From Komagataeibacter nataicola (lineage in GTDB: Bacteria > Pseudomonadota > Alphaproteobacteria > Acetobacterales > Acetobacteraceae): a stretch of DNA of 64,000 bases. The position numbers and the translations under genes are program-made. Below the pieces are notes generated by a model. It made no database searches and was not told the origin of the DNA. It worked only from the letters and a program-made list of their open reading frames with translations. Shown in pieces: positions 7,291 through 16,633 of the stretch (the stretch's first letter is position 1; the number at the start of each line of letters is the position of its first letter). The DNA is taken from the NCBI RefSeq assembly GCF_003207795.1, contig NZ_NIRT01000008.1, positions 62,001-126,000 on the forward strand. The letters are read 5' to 3'.

Positions 7291-8592
7291 TTACTGGCCA
7301 CACTGCCCGTTAATGTACTGGCCAAAGCCCGACGCTCCCCAGCCCACAAAAAGCTGCTTCACCGCCACGTTGCGCATGGCGTGCAGCCCCTCGGCAGCAT
7401 ATTTGCCATCGCAGTTGAACTTGCCGTTGAGAATGTAGTCCTCTGTTTCATGCTTCCTGAGCGCATCCCTCCAGTTTGCATAAGCATTGAGGGCCTTCTC
7501 ATCCACCACCGGAGCATAGACTTCAATATTTACGTAATCCTCGGCATGGGATCCCTGTTCCATCAGTCCGATATTGGGATCAGCGGCATTACCGCAGCTT
7601 TCAAGGCAATCGGAAACCGGCCTGGCATTGCCATTCAGCGCGGCACTGACATCGCCAAGTGTCAGTTCAGCTACCGTAGGGGTGGAATTCTGGATGAACG
7701 GTGTCAGTGGCACTGAGCAGGACGGGGTTATTTTCAGCCCGTAGCCCTGAATTTTCCCTCCCTGTTCATAGGCTGTCAGTTCACAGTTTTTGACCATGTA
7801 AGTATAGGTGGTTGTCTTGTCTGAATAGTGGTTCACATATTTGGCTGGTCCCGTGAACTGCTCAAGAAAGGGGCGCTGGATACCCAACATGTCCAGCTGA
7901 AATATCCGCAGCAGGGGCGGCGCGCTCGTATCACTGCTCAGGGAGGGCTCAGGCGGCTGATTAGCCCAGCGCACGGCGCGCGAGATGCCAAGTTTCTGAA
8001 CATGAGGTACTTCATCATCCGAAATCGCGCCCGTCTGCTCATCTCCATAGGCAGCCTGCCAGGTTTTGATGGCCGTGCGCATGGCATCGCCATAAAGGCC
8101 ATCGGCCTTATCCATGGGGGAAAACGAATATCCGGCATTGATGAGTTTCTGCTGCAGGGCGATGTGGAGGTCAATATTGCGCGCGGCTTCCTGCGCATAG
8201 GGGCCGCTGAGGGATTCTGCCCACTCAACAGCCTGCTGCTCCGTTACCTTCACGTAGCATGAAGCAGCCCCCGATGGCATGACCGCGCCCGGCGTGCCCG
8301 CTGCGGGAATGGCGCAGGCATTGCGCAATGCCGTATCATAGGCAACGGCCTGCGCCTTGATGGCCTGATAGGCCCCTGCCCCTTCCTGTCCACGATGGGC
8401 ATAGAATACTTTTTCAAGGTCCAGTTCAGCTTTCGCCATGACCGGATCATTACACAGCGCTGTGGCCAGAACATCGGCCCCATCAGGGCGGGGACAGGCA
8501 AAACCGGGATGATAGTCCGGGGCGGCAAAAGCCGGTACCCAAAGGAGCATGACAGACAGAAAACTGCCACTCAACCAGCCAAAAATGCGCAT
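7291..8592 (-). CDS. Secreted LprI-like protein with peptidoglycan-binding domain
   Basis: A 433-residue exported protein of unknown function. A Sec signal peptide occupies residues 1-23 (cleavage near AFA-APD). Next is a Cys-containing helical segment (C-x-R-P-D, LCNDPVMAKAELDLEKVF, a Tyr/Ala-rich helix, NACAIP) that resembles lysozyme-inhibitor LprI/DUF1311 repeats. Residues about 142-185 resemble a PG_binding_1 fold (LQQKLINAGY, DGLYGDAMRTAIKTWQ). The C-terminal 220 residues are not recognised but contain paired cysteines suited to periplasmic disulfides. A periplasmic cell-wall role is plausible from the architecture only. It stands alone between the island and an IS remnant. Confidence 0.6.
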   Translation of the reverse strand: MRIFGWLSGSFLSVMLLWVPAFAAPDYHPGFACPRPDGADVLATALCNDPVMAKAELDLEKVFYAHRGQEGAGAYQAIKAQAVAYDTALRNACAIPAAGTPGAVMPSGAASCYVKVTEQQAVEWAESLSGPYAQEAARNIDLHIALQQKLINAGYSFSPMDKADGLYGDAMRTAIKTWQAAYGDEQTGAISDDEVPHVQKLGISRAVRWANQPPEPSLSSDTSAPPLLRIFQLDMLGIQRPFLEQFTGPAKYVNHYSDKTTTYTYMVKNCELTAYEQGGKIQGYGLKITPSCSVPLTPFIQNSTPTVAELTLGDVSAALNGNARPVSDCLESCGNAADPNIGLMEQGSHAEDYVNIEVYAPVVDEKALNAYANWRDALRKHETEDYILNGKFNCDGKYAAEGLHAMRNVAVKQLFVGWGASGFGQYINGQCGQ

Positions 8593-9039
8593 GGGAAAGC
8601 CTTTTGTTGCGAAATATCAGGCAGAAATTCAAAAAATACTGCCTGTACAATAAGTCTGACCAATAGAGTAGGGCAAGCAGCCTGCTGAGGCTGATGAATT
8701 TTGTGGCAGTATGACTGCTTATACGTTGATTCCAGTTAGAAATTAATTGGAAAAACAGGCAAATTGAGCCAAAAAAAACACAACACCTAATACTTGTCGA
8801 AACAATAAAAGAAGCAACCGTTCAAATAACACACAAATCGTATGCATGTATGAACTTTTCAGGCTTATTTTTCCTGTTATGGATGGCCTGCCACGATTGA
8901 ACACCCTGACACACTTACTGGGTTGAAAGTGCAAATTGACGGCAGATTGTACCAAGATGGCATCAGGGTGCGGCGTATGGACATGCGGTCAAATGTCTGG
9001 TGTTTTAAGTCCATCGTTCTGCTACTCCAATAGCCTGAA
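8593..9039. other. AT-rich intergenic region
   Basis: About 450 bp with lower GC than average between the LprI-like gene and the second IS remnant. It contains several A-tracts but no supported gene, and presumably includes the promoter of the leftward LprI-like gene. Confidence 0.5.
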
Positions 9040-9831
9040 TCAGAAAGCAGTTTGATTGATTTTTTGCAAAACTCTGCGGATACGGGCAATCATCAACCAC
9101 GCGTGGGATGACGAGATTGTTGCCTCGACATCCTTCGGGAGGAGGCGGCAGCGTCCGAGCCATGCAAAGCTGCGCTCCACGATCCAGCGTTTCGGTAGGA
9201 GGACGAAGCCTTCGGCCTGATCGCTACGCCTGACGATTTCGATCGTCCATCGGCCGAGTTCAGCCAGCGCGCCACGCAACTTCTCGCCAGCATATCCACC
9301 GTCACCGATCAGATGGCGAAGTCAGGAGAATAATGAACGTATTCTGGTTGCTACCAGCGGCGCATCATCACGATCCGGAACGTCGGCAGGATGCACGACA
9401 GCCGCCACGACATGACCCAGCGTGTCGGTTGTGATTTGCCGCTTGCGGCCCCTGATCTTCTTGCCCGCGTCATAACCGCGTGGACCGCCGTTTTCAGCAG
9501 TTTTAACCGACTGGCTGTCAATAATGCCTACCGAAGGCGTGGCGTCTCGCCCGTCCTGCTCACGCGACAGGATCACGAGAATAGGGTTCATCGCTTCCCA
9601 TCGTCCCTCGCGGATCCAACGGTAGAAATAGCAGTGACGAGGCAACCGCCGCCATTGGCAGCCGGTCGTGACGATATGGAGGATCGCCTCCATCGCCCGG
9701 CGCAAATCCGTACGTCATGGTCTGCCCAGTCGTTTCTTCTCGGGCATCAAAAGCGCAATCAGCGCCCACCCTGCATCGCGAAGGTCGCTTGCATATTCCA
9801 GGTCGTCCCTTTGATACTGCGCGCGGGTCAT
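9040..9831 (-). pseudogene. IS5-type transposase remnant with two nonsense codons
   Basis: One continuous reading frame from ATG 9831 (MTRAQYQRDDLEYASDLRD) to the stop at 9040 encodes an IS5-type DDE transposase: IIDSQSVKT (first Asp), RKRQITTDTLGHV, IGDGGYAGEKL (second Asp) and WIVERSFAWLGRCRLL (the Glu box). It is interrupted by TGA at 9715-9717, after KKRLGRP, and by TGA at 9322-9324, where relatives have Trp in FPWLRHL. Clear terminal inverted repeats were not found. It is unrelated in detail to the IS at 6020 and appears long dead. Confidence 0.8.
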
Positions 9832-10235
9832 TTCAGTCCAGACCATCCAGATCTCATCAGGTTCTCGCAAACCCATGAATTAAAACCAACTGAAATCACT
9901 CAACTCATTTTCGGTCAGACACTCAAACAAGACCGCAGTTCCACGTTAGTATCCGCCATTTTTTATGCGTCTACGCTGACATGCTGTGCAAAAAATCTCT
10001 CGTGTCGTAGCCACTAAATCATGTTTTCTACGGTCTGTTTTTTTAATTTCATTGCCTCTACCACAACCCGGCCCATAGGCCTTCGCACAAGCCAAACCGC
10101 ATGCATTCCCCACCATTCATGCATTAAATGTCTGTCAGGTATGCATTAAGCGTTGCATTCCTCCATGCGCCGTGTTGTTATCTGGCATGCGTATAACGCA
10201 GCATTGCTCTATAAATCTTTTTGGGGAGATGTGAC
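9832..10235. other. Intergenic region with repeated ATGCATT motifs
   Basis: About 400 bp without a gene. The distal part before the CsbD-like gene has ATGCATT at 10101, 10119 and 10141 and TTGCATT at 10153, all in the same orientation. They could be regulator sites for the downstream stress-type gene. No reliable -35/-10 pair was assigned. Confidence 0.35.
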
Positions 10236-10424
10236 ATGGATCGTTTCAAGACGATGCTCCGCGGTCGCACCAACATGCTGCTCGGCCAGCTCAAGCAGGA
10301 AATTGGCTATGCCACAGGCCTGCGGCGGCTGGAGCGTCAGGGCATCGCACAGGAAATGCGTGGCTTTTCGCAAACCGCGCGCCTGCACCGCATGGCCAGC
10401 ATGGAACAGTCCGAACAGGGCTGA
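10236..10424 (+). CDS. Small CsbD-like protein
   Basis: A 62-residue hydrophilic protein. The segment LLGQLKQEIGYATGLRRLERQGIAQEM follows the CsbD/YjbJ pattern (x-G-x-x-K-E-x-x-G-x-x-T-G-x-x-x-L-x-x-x-G), a family of small stress-induced proteins of unknown mechanism. The ATG at 10236 follows GGGGAG at good spacing. Divergence from typical CsbD (no second lysine-rich repeat) lowers certainty. A second small gene follows 113 bp downstream. Confidence 0.6.
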   Translation: MDRFKTMLRGRTNMLLGQLKQEIGYATGLRRLERQGIAQEMRGFSQTARLHRMASMEQSEQG

Positions 10425-10537
10425 AAACCTGCCAGATACCTGTAATAGCAAACGCATAACCGCATCGCGTGCAGGGTGGTTGCCGGAAAACCGGCAACCC
10501 GTACCATGGCCTGTTCCTTTATCCATGCAGGAAATTT

Positions 10538-10783
10538 ATGGCCATGAGCAAAGACCAGATTATCGACATGCCCTTCACTACCGACGCCATGAAAGCGGCG
10601 ATTGAACGGCGCATCATCCAGTCCCCCCAGCTTTCCGATGCCGACAAGCATGAACTGAGCGTGATCCTCGCGCGGCTTGATGCGCAGGGCCTCGCCACGC
10701 TTGTCGAGACTGTTCTCGGCCACGCCATTGAATCCGGCTCCGAAATCCTGCCCTACCTCAAGCGCCTCGGCGAAAAGGGTTAA
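10538..10783 (+). CDS. Small hypothetical protein
   Basis: An 81-residue acidic, helical, soluble protein of unknown function with no signal peptide or membrane segment. The ATG at 10538 follows CAGGAAA at proper spacing; a second ATG at 10544 is possible. It ends 2 bp before the stop of the convergent DUF2075 gene. The regular codon pattern and ribosome site support a real gene. Confidence 0.6.
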   Translation: MAMSKDQIIDMPFTTDAMKAAIERRIIQSPQLSDADKHELSVILARLDAQGLATLVETVLGHAIESGSEILPYLKRLGEKG

Positions 10784-10785
10784 CC

Positions 10786-12030
10786 CTACGGCGCGGCGGG
10801 AACAGCCTGCCGCGCGTTCCACAAGGCGTTGAGCCGTGCATGCAGGCGGGGATCGCTTGCATAGATATAAAGCCCCCTCACCCCGCGCGTCATGAGCACG
10901 TTGATGGAGTTGAGGATAATCCGCGCCATGACCGCAGGCGGGTTCTCCACCCCGTCGCGCCCGGTAAAGGCAGCGCGGTCCTCGTAGCGGGCGGGGTCGA
11001 TCACGATCCGGTCGGTCGCCGGGTCATAGGTGACGGATGGGCCAAGGATCACGCCCGCATAATTCAGGTCGAAACCCTGAATGGTATAGACCGAACCCAC
11101 CTCATCAATCGTGTCCGCCCGCTCCGCCCATGGCAGGCGGGCCTGCGGCATGGCGCGATCCCAGCGCAGGTGAAAACGCCCCTCGGTAATGAAATGGTCC
11201 CGCCCGTTCAGGGTGTAGGGATAATCATAGGTCGCCAGCATGCGGCACAGCCCGTACTGCGCGTTGCGCTGGCATATGGCCTCGTACAAAGCCTGCGCAT
11301 CATCATAAATACGAAAGTCAAAGGACTGCGGTGCCGGTAGCGCGCGCAGTTCGCCATCACGCAGGGCGCGGATCCAGTCCATCACATCCGCATGGGCGTG
11401 CATGCGGAACTGCTGCTCAAGCCTGCGGATCACGACCGGATAACCCGCCACGAGCGCGCGGAGGCGCTCATCGGTCCACAGGCTTTTGAACTTGAGCACC
11501 TGCCTTGCATCGAACACGATCACCACAATGCGCGCATGGCGGATGATCTCGGCCAGCTGGTTGTCCTGGCGGAAGCGGTTATAGGGGTCGCTGCGGGTCA
11601 GGAGCAGATGGGCTTCATCCACCAGCACGATATCAGCACGCTGCTCGCGCCCCGCCATGTGGTTGATGAATGTGGTCGGGCGCTCGAAATCCTTCTTGCG
11701 CAGGCAGGGCTGGGATTCGGAAATATTGCGGTACAGCTTGATCATTTCCGGATGGTTCACCAGCAGGCAGTTATGGCTGCCATGAAGCGGGTCGTCTGCA
11801 TCGCGCCCGCGTGCCGCGTGCTGGATGGCGGTGAACAGCGTGTTGAGCAGCAGGCTCTTGCCCGTGCCCGCATCCCCCTCGATCATGAACAGCGCATGCG
11901 CGTCGGCGCCATGGGCGCGGCAGAAGGCCAGCACTTCATCCATCAGCGCCTGCTGCGGGCCGGTCAGCCCCATGGTGGGGGCAAGGCGGGTCAGGGCGCT
12001 GTCGGGCGTGGGGGAATCAGGCGTTTGCAT
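10786..12030 (-). CDS. DUF2075-family P-loop ATPase/helicase-like protein
   Basis: A 414-residue soluble protein with superfamily-1 helicase-like motifs: Walker A GDAGTGKSLL (about 50-59), Walker B IVLVDEAH (about 134-141), an arginine-rich segment with QQFRMH, and a late motif SVYTIQGFDLNYAGV typical of DUF2075 proteins. Members are often linked to nucleic-acid metabolism or defence, but the substrate is unknown. No nuclease or methylase lies beside it, so it looks like an orphan. It faces the small gene at 10538, and its start is about 140 bp from a divergent small gene. Confidence 0.75.
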   Translation of the reverse strand: MQTPDSPTPDSALTRLAPTMGLTGPQQALMDEVLAFCRAHGADAHALFMIEGDAGTGKSLLLNTLFTAIQHAARGRDADDPLHGSHNCLLVNHPEMIKLYRNISESQPCLRKKDFERPTTFINHMAGREQRADIVLVDEAHLLLTRSDPYNRFRQDNQLAEIIRHARIVVIVFDARQVLKFKSLWTDERLRALVAGYPVVIRRLEQQFRMHAHADVMDWIRALRDGELRALPAPQSFDFRIYDDAQALYEAICQRNAQYGLCRMLATYDYPYTLNGRDHFITEGRFHLRWDRAMPQARLPWAERADTIDEVGSVYTIQGFDLNYAGVILGPSVTYDPATDRIVIDPARYEDRAAFTGRDGVENPPAVMARIILNSINVLMTRGVRGLYIYASDPRLHARLNALWNARQAVPAAP

Positions 12031-12170
12031 ATGGAGTTTCCGTCAGGGCCCTGCCCGCACCGGGCAGGACAGGGCTGATATGTAAAATACGACGTGAGAT
12101 CGTGCAGGCCATAAGTTATAACACGCCCTTACGCGCATACAGCGCGCCACGTTAACAGGATAGCCGGACC

Positions 12171-12422
12171 ATGACTGACAAACCCACCGCCGCCGCCCGC
12201 GAACACATGCACAAGCTCGCAGCCCGCGGCCTGAAAGAGCCCAAGCTGCTGCAGAAGGAAGAGGTGATCGCCATCGCCCAGCATGTCGCCAAGGAACATG
12301 GCCGCGCCTCGGGCACCGAGCACGAGATCGCCAAAAAGGCCGAGCACAACCCCGAGGGCGTGACCGCAGCCGAAATCCAGGCCCTGTGCGCCCATGTGAC
12401 CGGCGAGCGCACCGCGCGCTAA
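12171..12422 (+). CDS. Small helical hypothetical protein
   Basis: An 83-residue, highly charged, Ala/Lys/Glu/His-rich protein predicted to be helical, with no signal peptide. Function unknown. A perfect hairpin with a T-run follows 20 bp after the stop, marking it as a single-gene transcript. Only a weak AGGA precedes the ATG, but the frame fills the space between the divergent DUF2075 gene and the terminator. Confidence 0.6.
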   Translation: MTDKPTAAAREHMHKLAARGLKEPKLLQKEEVIAIAQHVAKEHGRASGTEHEIAKKAEHNPEGVTAAEIQALCAHVTGERTAR

Positions 12423-12442
12423 AGCGGTTCCGCACCATCACG

Positions 12443-12469
12443 AAAAACAGGGGGAAACCCCTGTTTTTT
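12443..12469. terminator. Rho-independent terminator, probably bidirectional
   Basis: AAAACAGGGG-GAAA-CCCCTGTTTTTT: a 10-bp perfect stem with tetraloop GAAA and A/T runs on both sides. It lies between the rightward small gene ending at 12422 and the leftward gene ending at 12501, so it can serve both. Confidence 0.85.
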
Positions 12470-12500
12470 ATGTACGGAACAGGCTGCTGGCTGCCATCCC

Positions 12501-12716
12501 CTACCACCGCATCTTGCTGCCCGTGCGCTCAAGCAGGCTGCTGACATAGGCCAGCAGCATCAGGCCACCCAGAAACAGCCCCCAGACCAGCACGAAGCAG
12601 CCCAGACCTGCCAGCACCATGGCCGCGACATGCCATGGCGTGAACGCCAGTCCACACGCGAAATACCCCACCCCAAGCGCAATCAGCACCCAGACAAGCA
12701 GCCATAATCGGGCCAT
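12501..12716 (-). CDS. Small membrane protein
   Basis: About 71 residues from the ATG at 12716 (MARLWLLVW). It has two strongly hydrophobic segments (about 3-22 and 29-58) and a short charged tail. GGGAG precedes this ATG; the frame is open further, but the upstream extension is Arg-rich and unlike a membrane protein start. Function unknown. Confidence 0.55.
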   Translation of the reverse strand: MARLWLLVWVLIALGVGYFACGLAFTPWHVAAMVLAGLGCFVLVWGLFLGGLMLLAYVSSLLERTGSKMRW

Positions 12717-13001
12717 GTCCCGCTTTCTCCCTGTCATCTGGGGGCGTTGTGCCCCACAGGCTCCCTGCCCCACAAGCCCTGCCCGCATGGACCTAAACAC
12801 ACGGGCCTGAAGGCATGGGATCGACTTTGCGTGCCGCGTAACCGCACGCTATGACAGCAGGCCTGCCCCGGGCCGGGCTTGCGGATGCTGGCACGGGTTC
12901 GCCCGCCTTCACGCAGGCCTGAACGCTTCTGCATATGGGGAAACAGACTTATTCACGCTACAGGACCGGACCACAGCAGAAATAAGGGGTAATTCCGCCG
13001 C

Positions 13002-13679
13002 ATGAGCACCCGTACGCGTTTTCCCATCTATTCCGTAACCGAACGGGCGGCCGACCTTGCGGTCCACATCATCGGCGTCGTGGGGCTTGGCTATGGCGTC
13101 GTGTGGCTGCTGCGCACGGCCATGCTGGCGCATTCGGGCCTCGCGGCGGGTGTGACCATGCTGTACTGCGGCGGCATACTGGGCACCTGCCTGTCATCGG
13201 CAGCCTATAATTTCTGCCCGCCCTGCCGCCTCAAGGGCGGGTTGCAGCGCATTGACCAGTCCATCATCTTCGTGGCCATTGCCGCAACCTACACCCCCTT
13301 CATCCTGCTCGGTGGGCAGGGGCGCGCCAGCCTGTGGTTCTGCGGGGTGCTGTGGGCCATGGCGGCGGCAGGCATCGTGGCCAAGATGTGCTTCTTCACC
13401 TGGTCACGCCGGTTTCATGTCGTGCCTTACCTGTGCGTGGCGTGGGTTTTCTTCCTGTGTCCTGATCCGCAGGTGTGGACGCTGCCCGGCCCGACCTTCT
13501 TCCTCATCGTGCTCGGGCTGTTCTTCTTCAGCATAGGGGTGGTGTTCTACATGCGTGAGAACATGCCGTTTTCCAACGTGCTATGGCACGTAATGGTGGT
13601 GCTGGGCGCAGGCACGCACATGACGGCGGTGGGCTGCATGCTGCTGCACTACAGCCACGGGCCGATGCGCGGGTTCTAG
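13002..13679 (+). CDS. Hemolysin III family (PAQR) membrane protein
   Basis: A 225-residue integral membrane protein with about seven hydrophobic segments. Family features include the start SVTERAADLAVHIIG, the S-x-x-YN segment (SSAAYNFCP), RIDQSIIFVAIAATYTP, and a late His-containing helix with VLWHVMVVLGAGTHM. Bacterial members are called hemolysin III/YqfA, but physiological function is uncertain. AAGGGG lies about 12 nt before the ATG. Its stop overlaps the stop of the convergent sugar transporter by 4 nt. Confidence 0.85.
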   Translation: MSTRTRFPIYSVTERAADLAVHIIGVVGLGYGVVWLLRTAMLAHSGLAAGVTMLYCGGILGTCLSSAAYNFCPPCRLKGGLQRIDQSIIFVAIAATYTPFILLGGQGRASLWFCGVLWAMAAAGIVAKMCFFTWSRRFHVVPYLCVAWVFFLCPDPQVWTLPGPTFFLIVLGLFFFSIGVVFYMRENMPFSNVLWHVMVVLGAGTHMTAVGCMLLHYSHGPMRGF

Positions 13680-15094
13680 CGCCCGATGCGGCGCAGGGGG
13701 AGACCTGCCTCGAGGTGCTGCTCGATCACCTCCAGCGGTACGTCGCGCGTCTCGGGCACCAGTAGCACGGTAAACAGCACGAAGCCGATATTCATCAGGC
13801 TGAACCCGGCAAAGGTCCACCCCGCCCCCATTGCCCCGACAATGGTGAGGAAGGTGTTGCTCACCGCCCAGTCCATGCCCCAGTTGGCCAGCGTGGAACA
13901 CGCCACGCCAAAGTCACGCCCCGCAATGGGCTGGATCTCGGAGCACAGGGTCCATACCAGCGGTCCCGCCCCCATGCCAAAGCCCGCCACAAACACCAGA
14001 AGGGCCGCCACCAGGCTCAGCGTGGCTCCCAGGCCCTGCAGGTGCATCCCCTCAATAACGGCGGCGCAGCCCAGCGCGCAGGCCATGATGATACAGCTTG
14101 ACACCAGCAGCGGCCTGCGCCCCCAGCGCGAGACCATAAAGATGGCCCCCACGCCCACCACGGCATTGACCAGCCCGACCAGCACCGTGGCCCATGCGGC
14201 GGCGGTGGTGCCAAAATGCGCGCCTTCCAGAATCTTGGGGGCGTAATACATGACCACGTTGATGCCGGTGAGCTGCTGCATGACCTGAAGCCCGATGCCC
14301 AGCGCCACCGAGCGGCGGAAATAGGGTCTGGCGCGCAATAGGGCAAAGCCGCCAACCGCCTTGTCCGCGCCGAGTTCGTGGCGGATGCAGTCAAGCTCCC
14401 GGTCGGCCTCGGCTTCATCGCCACGCAGGTCGCGCAGCACCTTGCGCGCTTCTTCAAACCGCCCACGGGCCGCCAGCCAAGACGGGCTGGAAGGCAGCAG
14501 CGCGCAGGCGGCGAACAGCGCCATGGCTGGCACCACCGGCAGCCCCACCATCAGCCGCCAGTGCCCTCCGCCCGCAAACAGGCCACCCGCCAGATAGCCC
14601 AGCAGGATGCCGCAGGACTGGAGCATGGAAAAGGTGGAGACCATGGCGCCGCGCATCTTGCCCGTTGTCAGTTCGGATATGTAAAGCGGCGCGGTAAAGG
14701 TGCAGATGCCAATCGCCACCCCGATCAGAAACCGCCCGAGCAGAATCTGCCCGATCAGCCCGGCCGTGGCGCAAAGCAGCGCGCCCGCCCCGATCAGCAG
14801 CGTGGCCGCACCCAGCGCCAGCCTGCGGCCAAAGCGGCGCGAGAACACTCCAGCCCCCAGCGAGCCGAGCAGTGCGCCGATCATCAGCACCGACACGACC
14901 CACTCCTGCGCGCGCGCGCTGGCGTGAAAATCGTGGCCAATAAAGCCCAGCGCCTCGGCAATCAGCCCGGTATCAAGCCCTACGAGCAGCCCCGCCATGG
15001 CAGTGGTCAACGCTGCGCGCACCCCCGTGGCGCCGGGCGGCGAAGCCTGCGGAGGACATGGCGTGGCGATGGACGAAGATACGGGCTGTGACAC
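13676..15094 (-). CDS. MFS sugar porter
   Basis: A 472-residue, 12-helix transporter of the major facilitator sugar-porter family, likely a sugar:H+ symporter in the inner membrane. Signatures are SRRFGRRLALG after helix 2, RFLIGVAIGICTFTAPLYISE, the QQLTGINVVMYYAP segment of helix 7, RWGRRPLL after helix 8, and a terminal VPETRDV that is a variant of PETKG. The exact sugar cannot be read from sequence. It is not in an operon with sugar-metabolising genes. Confidence 0.88.
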   Translation of the reverse strand: MSQPVSSSIATPCPPQASPPGATGVRAALTTAMAGLLVGLDTGLIAEALGFIGHDFHASARAQEWVVSVLMIGALLGSLGAGVFSRRFGRRLALGAATLLIGAGALLCATAGLIGQILLGRFLIGVAIGICTFTAPLYISELTTGKMRGAMVSTFSMLQSCGILLGYLAGGLFAGGGHWRLMVGLPVVPAMALFAACALLPSSPSWLAARGRFEEARKVLRDLRGDEAEADRELDCIRHELGADKAVGGFALLRARPYFRRSVALGIGLQVMQQLTGINVVMYYAPKILEGAHFGTTAAAWATVLVGLVNAVVGVGAIFMVSRWGRRPLLVSSCIIMACALGCAAVIEGMHLQGLGATLSLVAALLVFVAGFGMGAGPLVWTLCSEIQPIAGRDFGVACSTLANWGMDWAVSNTFLTIVGAMGAGWTFAGFSLMNIGFVLFTVLLVPETRDVPLEVIEQHLEAGLPLRRIGR

Positions 15095-15285
15095 GTGACT
15101 TGATCCCCTGCGCTGCGGCGCGATCCAAATCGACCACGTCGCTCACCCTCCCTTCATAGGCGATGCAACAGGCCCTGATCCATGACACAACCCCGCCTCG
15201 GGGTGCATTATGGGTCATCATTTTCGTGTATGCGCCATGCCGTGTTACGCACGCAGGCCCCACACCGCAATAAAGATACCACCCC

Positions 15286-16614
15286 ATGACCGTGCCAGCC
15301 CCCGCTGCTTCCCGCTTCCTGCCCGGTGAAAAGCTGGCCCTTTGGCTGTGCTTCGCATTCCTGTTGTGGGCCAACTGGATCACGCCGCTCTGGGCCGATG
15401 ATTACTGCCGCACCATTCCCTTCAGCCCCCGCATGATCTTCCATATCGTGTGGGGTAACTATTTTTTCTGGACCGGACGGTGGTTCATCACCCTCGTCAC
15501 CTTTTTCATTCTCGACCTGCACCATTATGGCTCGCTGGCCGCATTCGCGGTGGTGAATGCAGGGATATTCGTGTTTCTGGTGCATGTGGTTGTGCATATG
15601 TGCAGGCGCGCGGCGGGCCATGGGCTCATTCCCACGGCACGCACCGGGTTTGCGCAGTGCCTGCTGGTTTTTCTGATGTTGTGGTGGCTGCCCCGCACCA
15701 TTGCCGAGGTCGCCTTATGGAAAACCGGCGCCATTGGCTATCTGTGGGCGGTTACGGGCGAGATGTGGATCCTCTCACGGGTGCTGGCGGGGCGCACGCG
15801 CCTGAACGTGGCGCAGTACGGGGCGGTGTTCCTGATCGCCACGGCCATGGAATCGATTTCGCTCCTGATGGCGCTATTCCTGCTGGGGTGGGCCGCATGG
15901 GCGTGGAAAAACAGCCGCCCCGTGCCCTGGGCGCTGGCGGCAAGCCACGCGCTGGGCACATTCACGCTGGGCATTGCACCGGGTAATTACGTGCGTGCGC
16001 GGGTCATGACCCCGAGTTCGCCGTTCGACCGGCTTGATGGGCTGATTGGCAATCTGGGCAGCCTGTTCGACCCGTTCTGGGTGCCCTTCGTGCTGCTGAT
16101 TGGCATCGGTCTGTTTGTGGGCAGGCGGCAGATACATTTTCCCGCCTGCCTGCGCTGCGGGCGGGGGTGGATGTTTGCCGCACTGGCGCTGGCCTACATG
16201 CTGCTGCTGTTCATCTACCCGCGTGAGGCACTGGCCGCCCGCGTGTCCTATCCTGCCAGTGTCTTTCTGGTGTGCTATCTGGCCTGCCTGCTGTTTTCAT
16301 GCCCGGTGGGGCCTGTGCTCAGCCGGGTCATGGCCGTGACCTGCACGGGGCTTGCGGTCATGCATCTGGCCATTGTCATACCCGACCTGACAATGCTGGC
16401 CCGCATCAGCCATGACTGGCAGGTGAGCACGCGCGCGCAGGTCGCGCACGACCAGCCGGTCGTGCTGCATCAGGTGACCATGGGGCCACGGCACAAGCTG
16501 CTTTATGTGCACAAGGACATCATATTCGTCGGCATCAACCCCAACCCGCGCAACCAGCTGACCATGTGTTACGCGTGGGCCATGGGGGCGTCCTCCGTCA
16601 GGGCCGTACCCTGA
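15286..16614 (+). CDS. DUF6056-like polytopic membrane protein
   Basis: A 442-residue protein with about ten to eleven hydrophobic segments. Its opening WADDYCR after the first helix, and a TGRW motif in the second loop, resemble uncharacterised DUF6056 and GtrII-like membrane proteins, some of which are thought to modify cell-surface glycans. The acidic DD pair in the first periplasmic loop recalls GT-C glycosyltransferases, but catalysis is not demonstrated. It stands alone, divergent from the sugar porter. Confidence 0.55.
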   Translation: MTVPAPAASRFLPGEKLALWLCFAFLLWANWITPLWADDYCRTIPFSPRMIFHIVWGNYFFWTGRWFITLVTFFILDLHHYGSLAAFAVVNAGIFVFLVHVVVHMCRRAAGHGLIPTARTGFAQCLLVFLMLWWLPRTIAEVALWKTGAIGYLWAVTGEMWILSRVLAGRTRLNVAQYGAVFLIATAMESISLLMALFLLGWAAWAWKNSRPVPWALAASHALGTFTLGIAPGNYVRARVMTPSSPFDRLDGLIGNLGSLFDPFWVPFVLLIGIGLFVGRRQIHFPACLRCGRGWMFAALALAYMLLLFIYPREALAARVSYPASVFLVCYLACLLFSCPVGPVLSRVMAVTCTGLAVMHLAIVIPDLTMLARISHDWQVSTRAQVAHDQPVVLHQVTMGPRHKLLYVHKDIIFVGINPNPRNQLTMCYAWAMGASSVRAVP

Positions 16615-16633
16615 CGGCGCATTGCGTGCGGCG

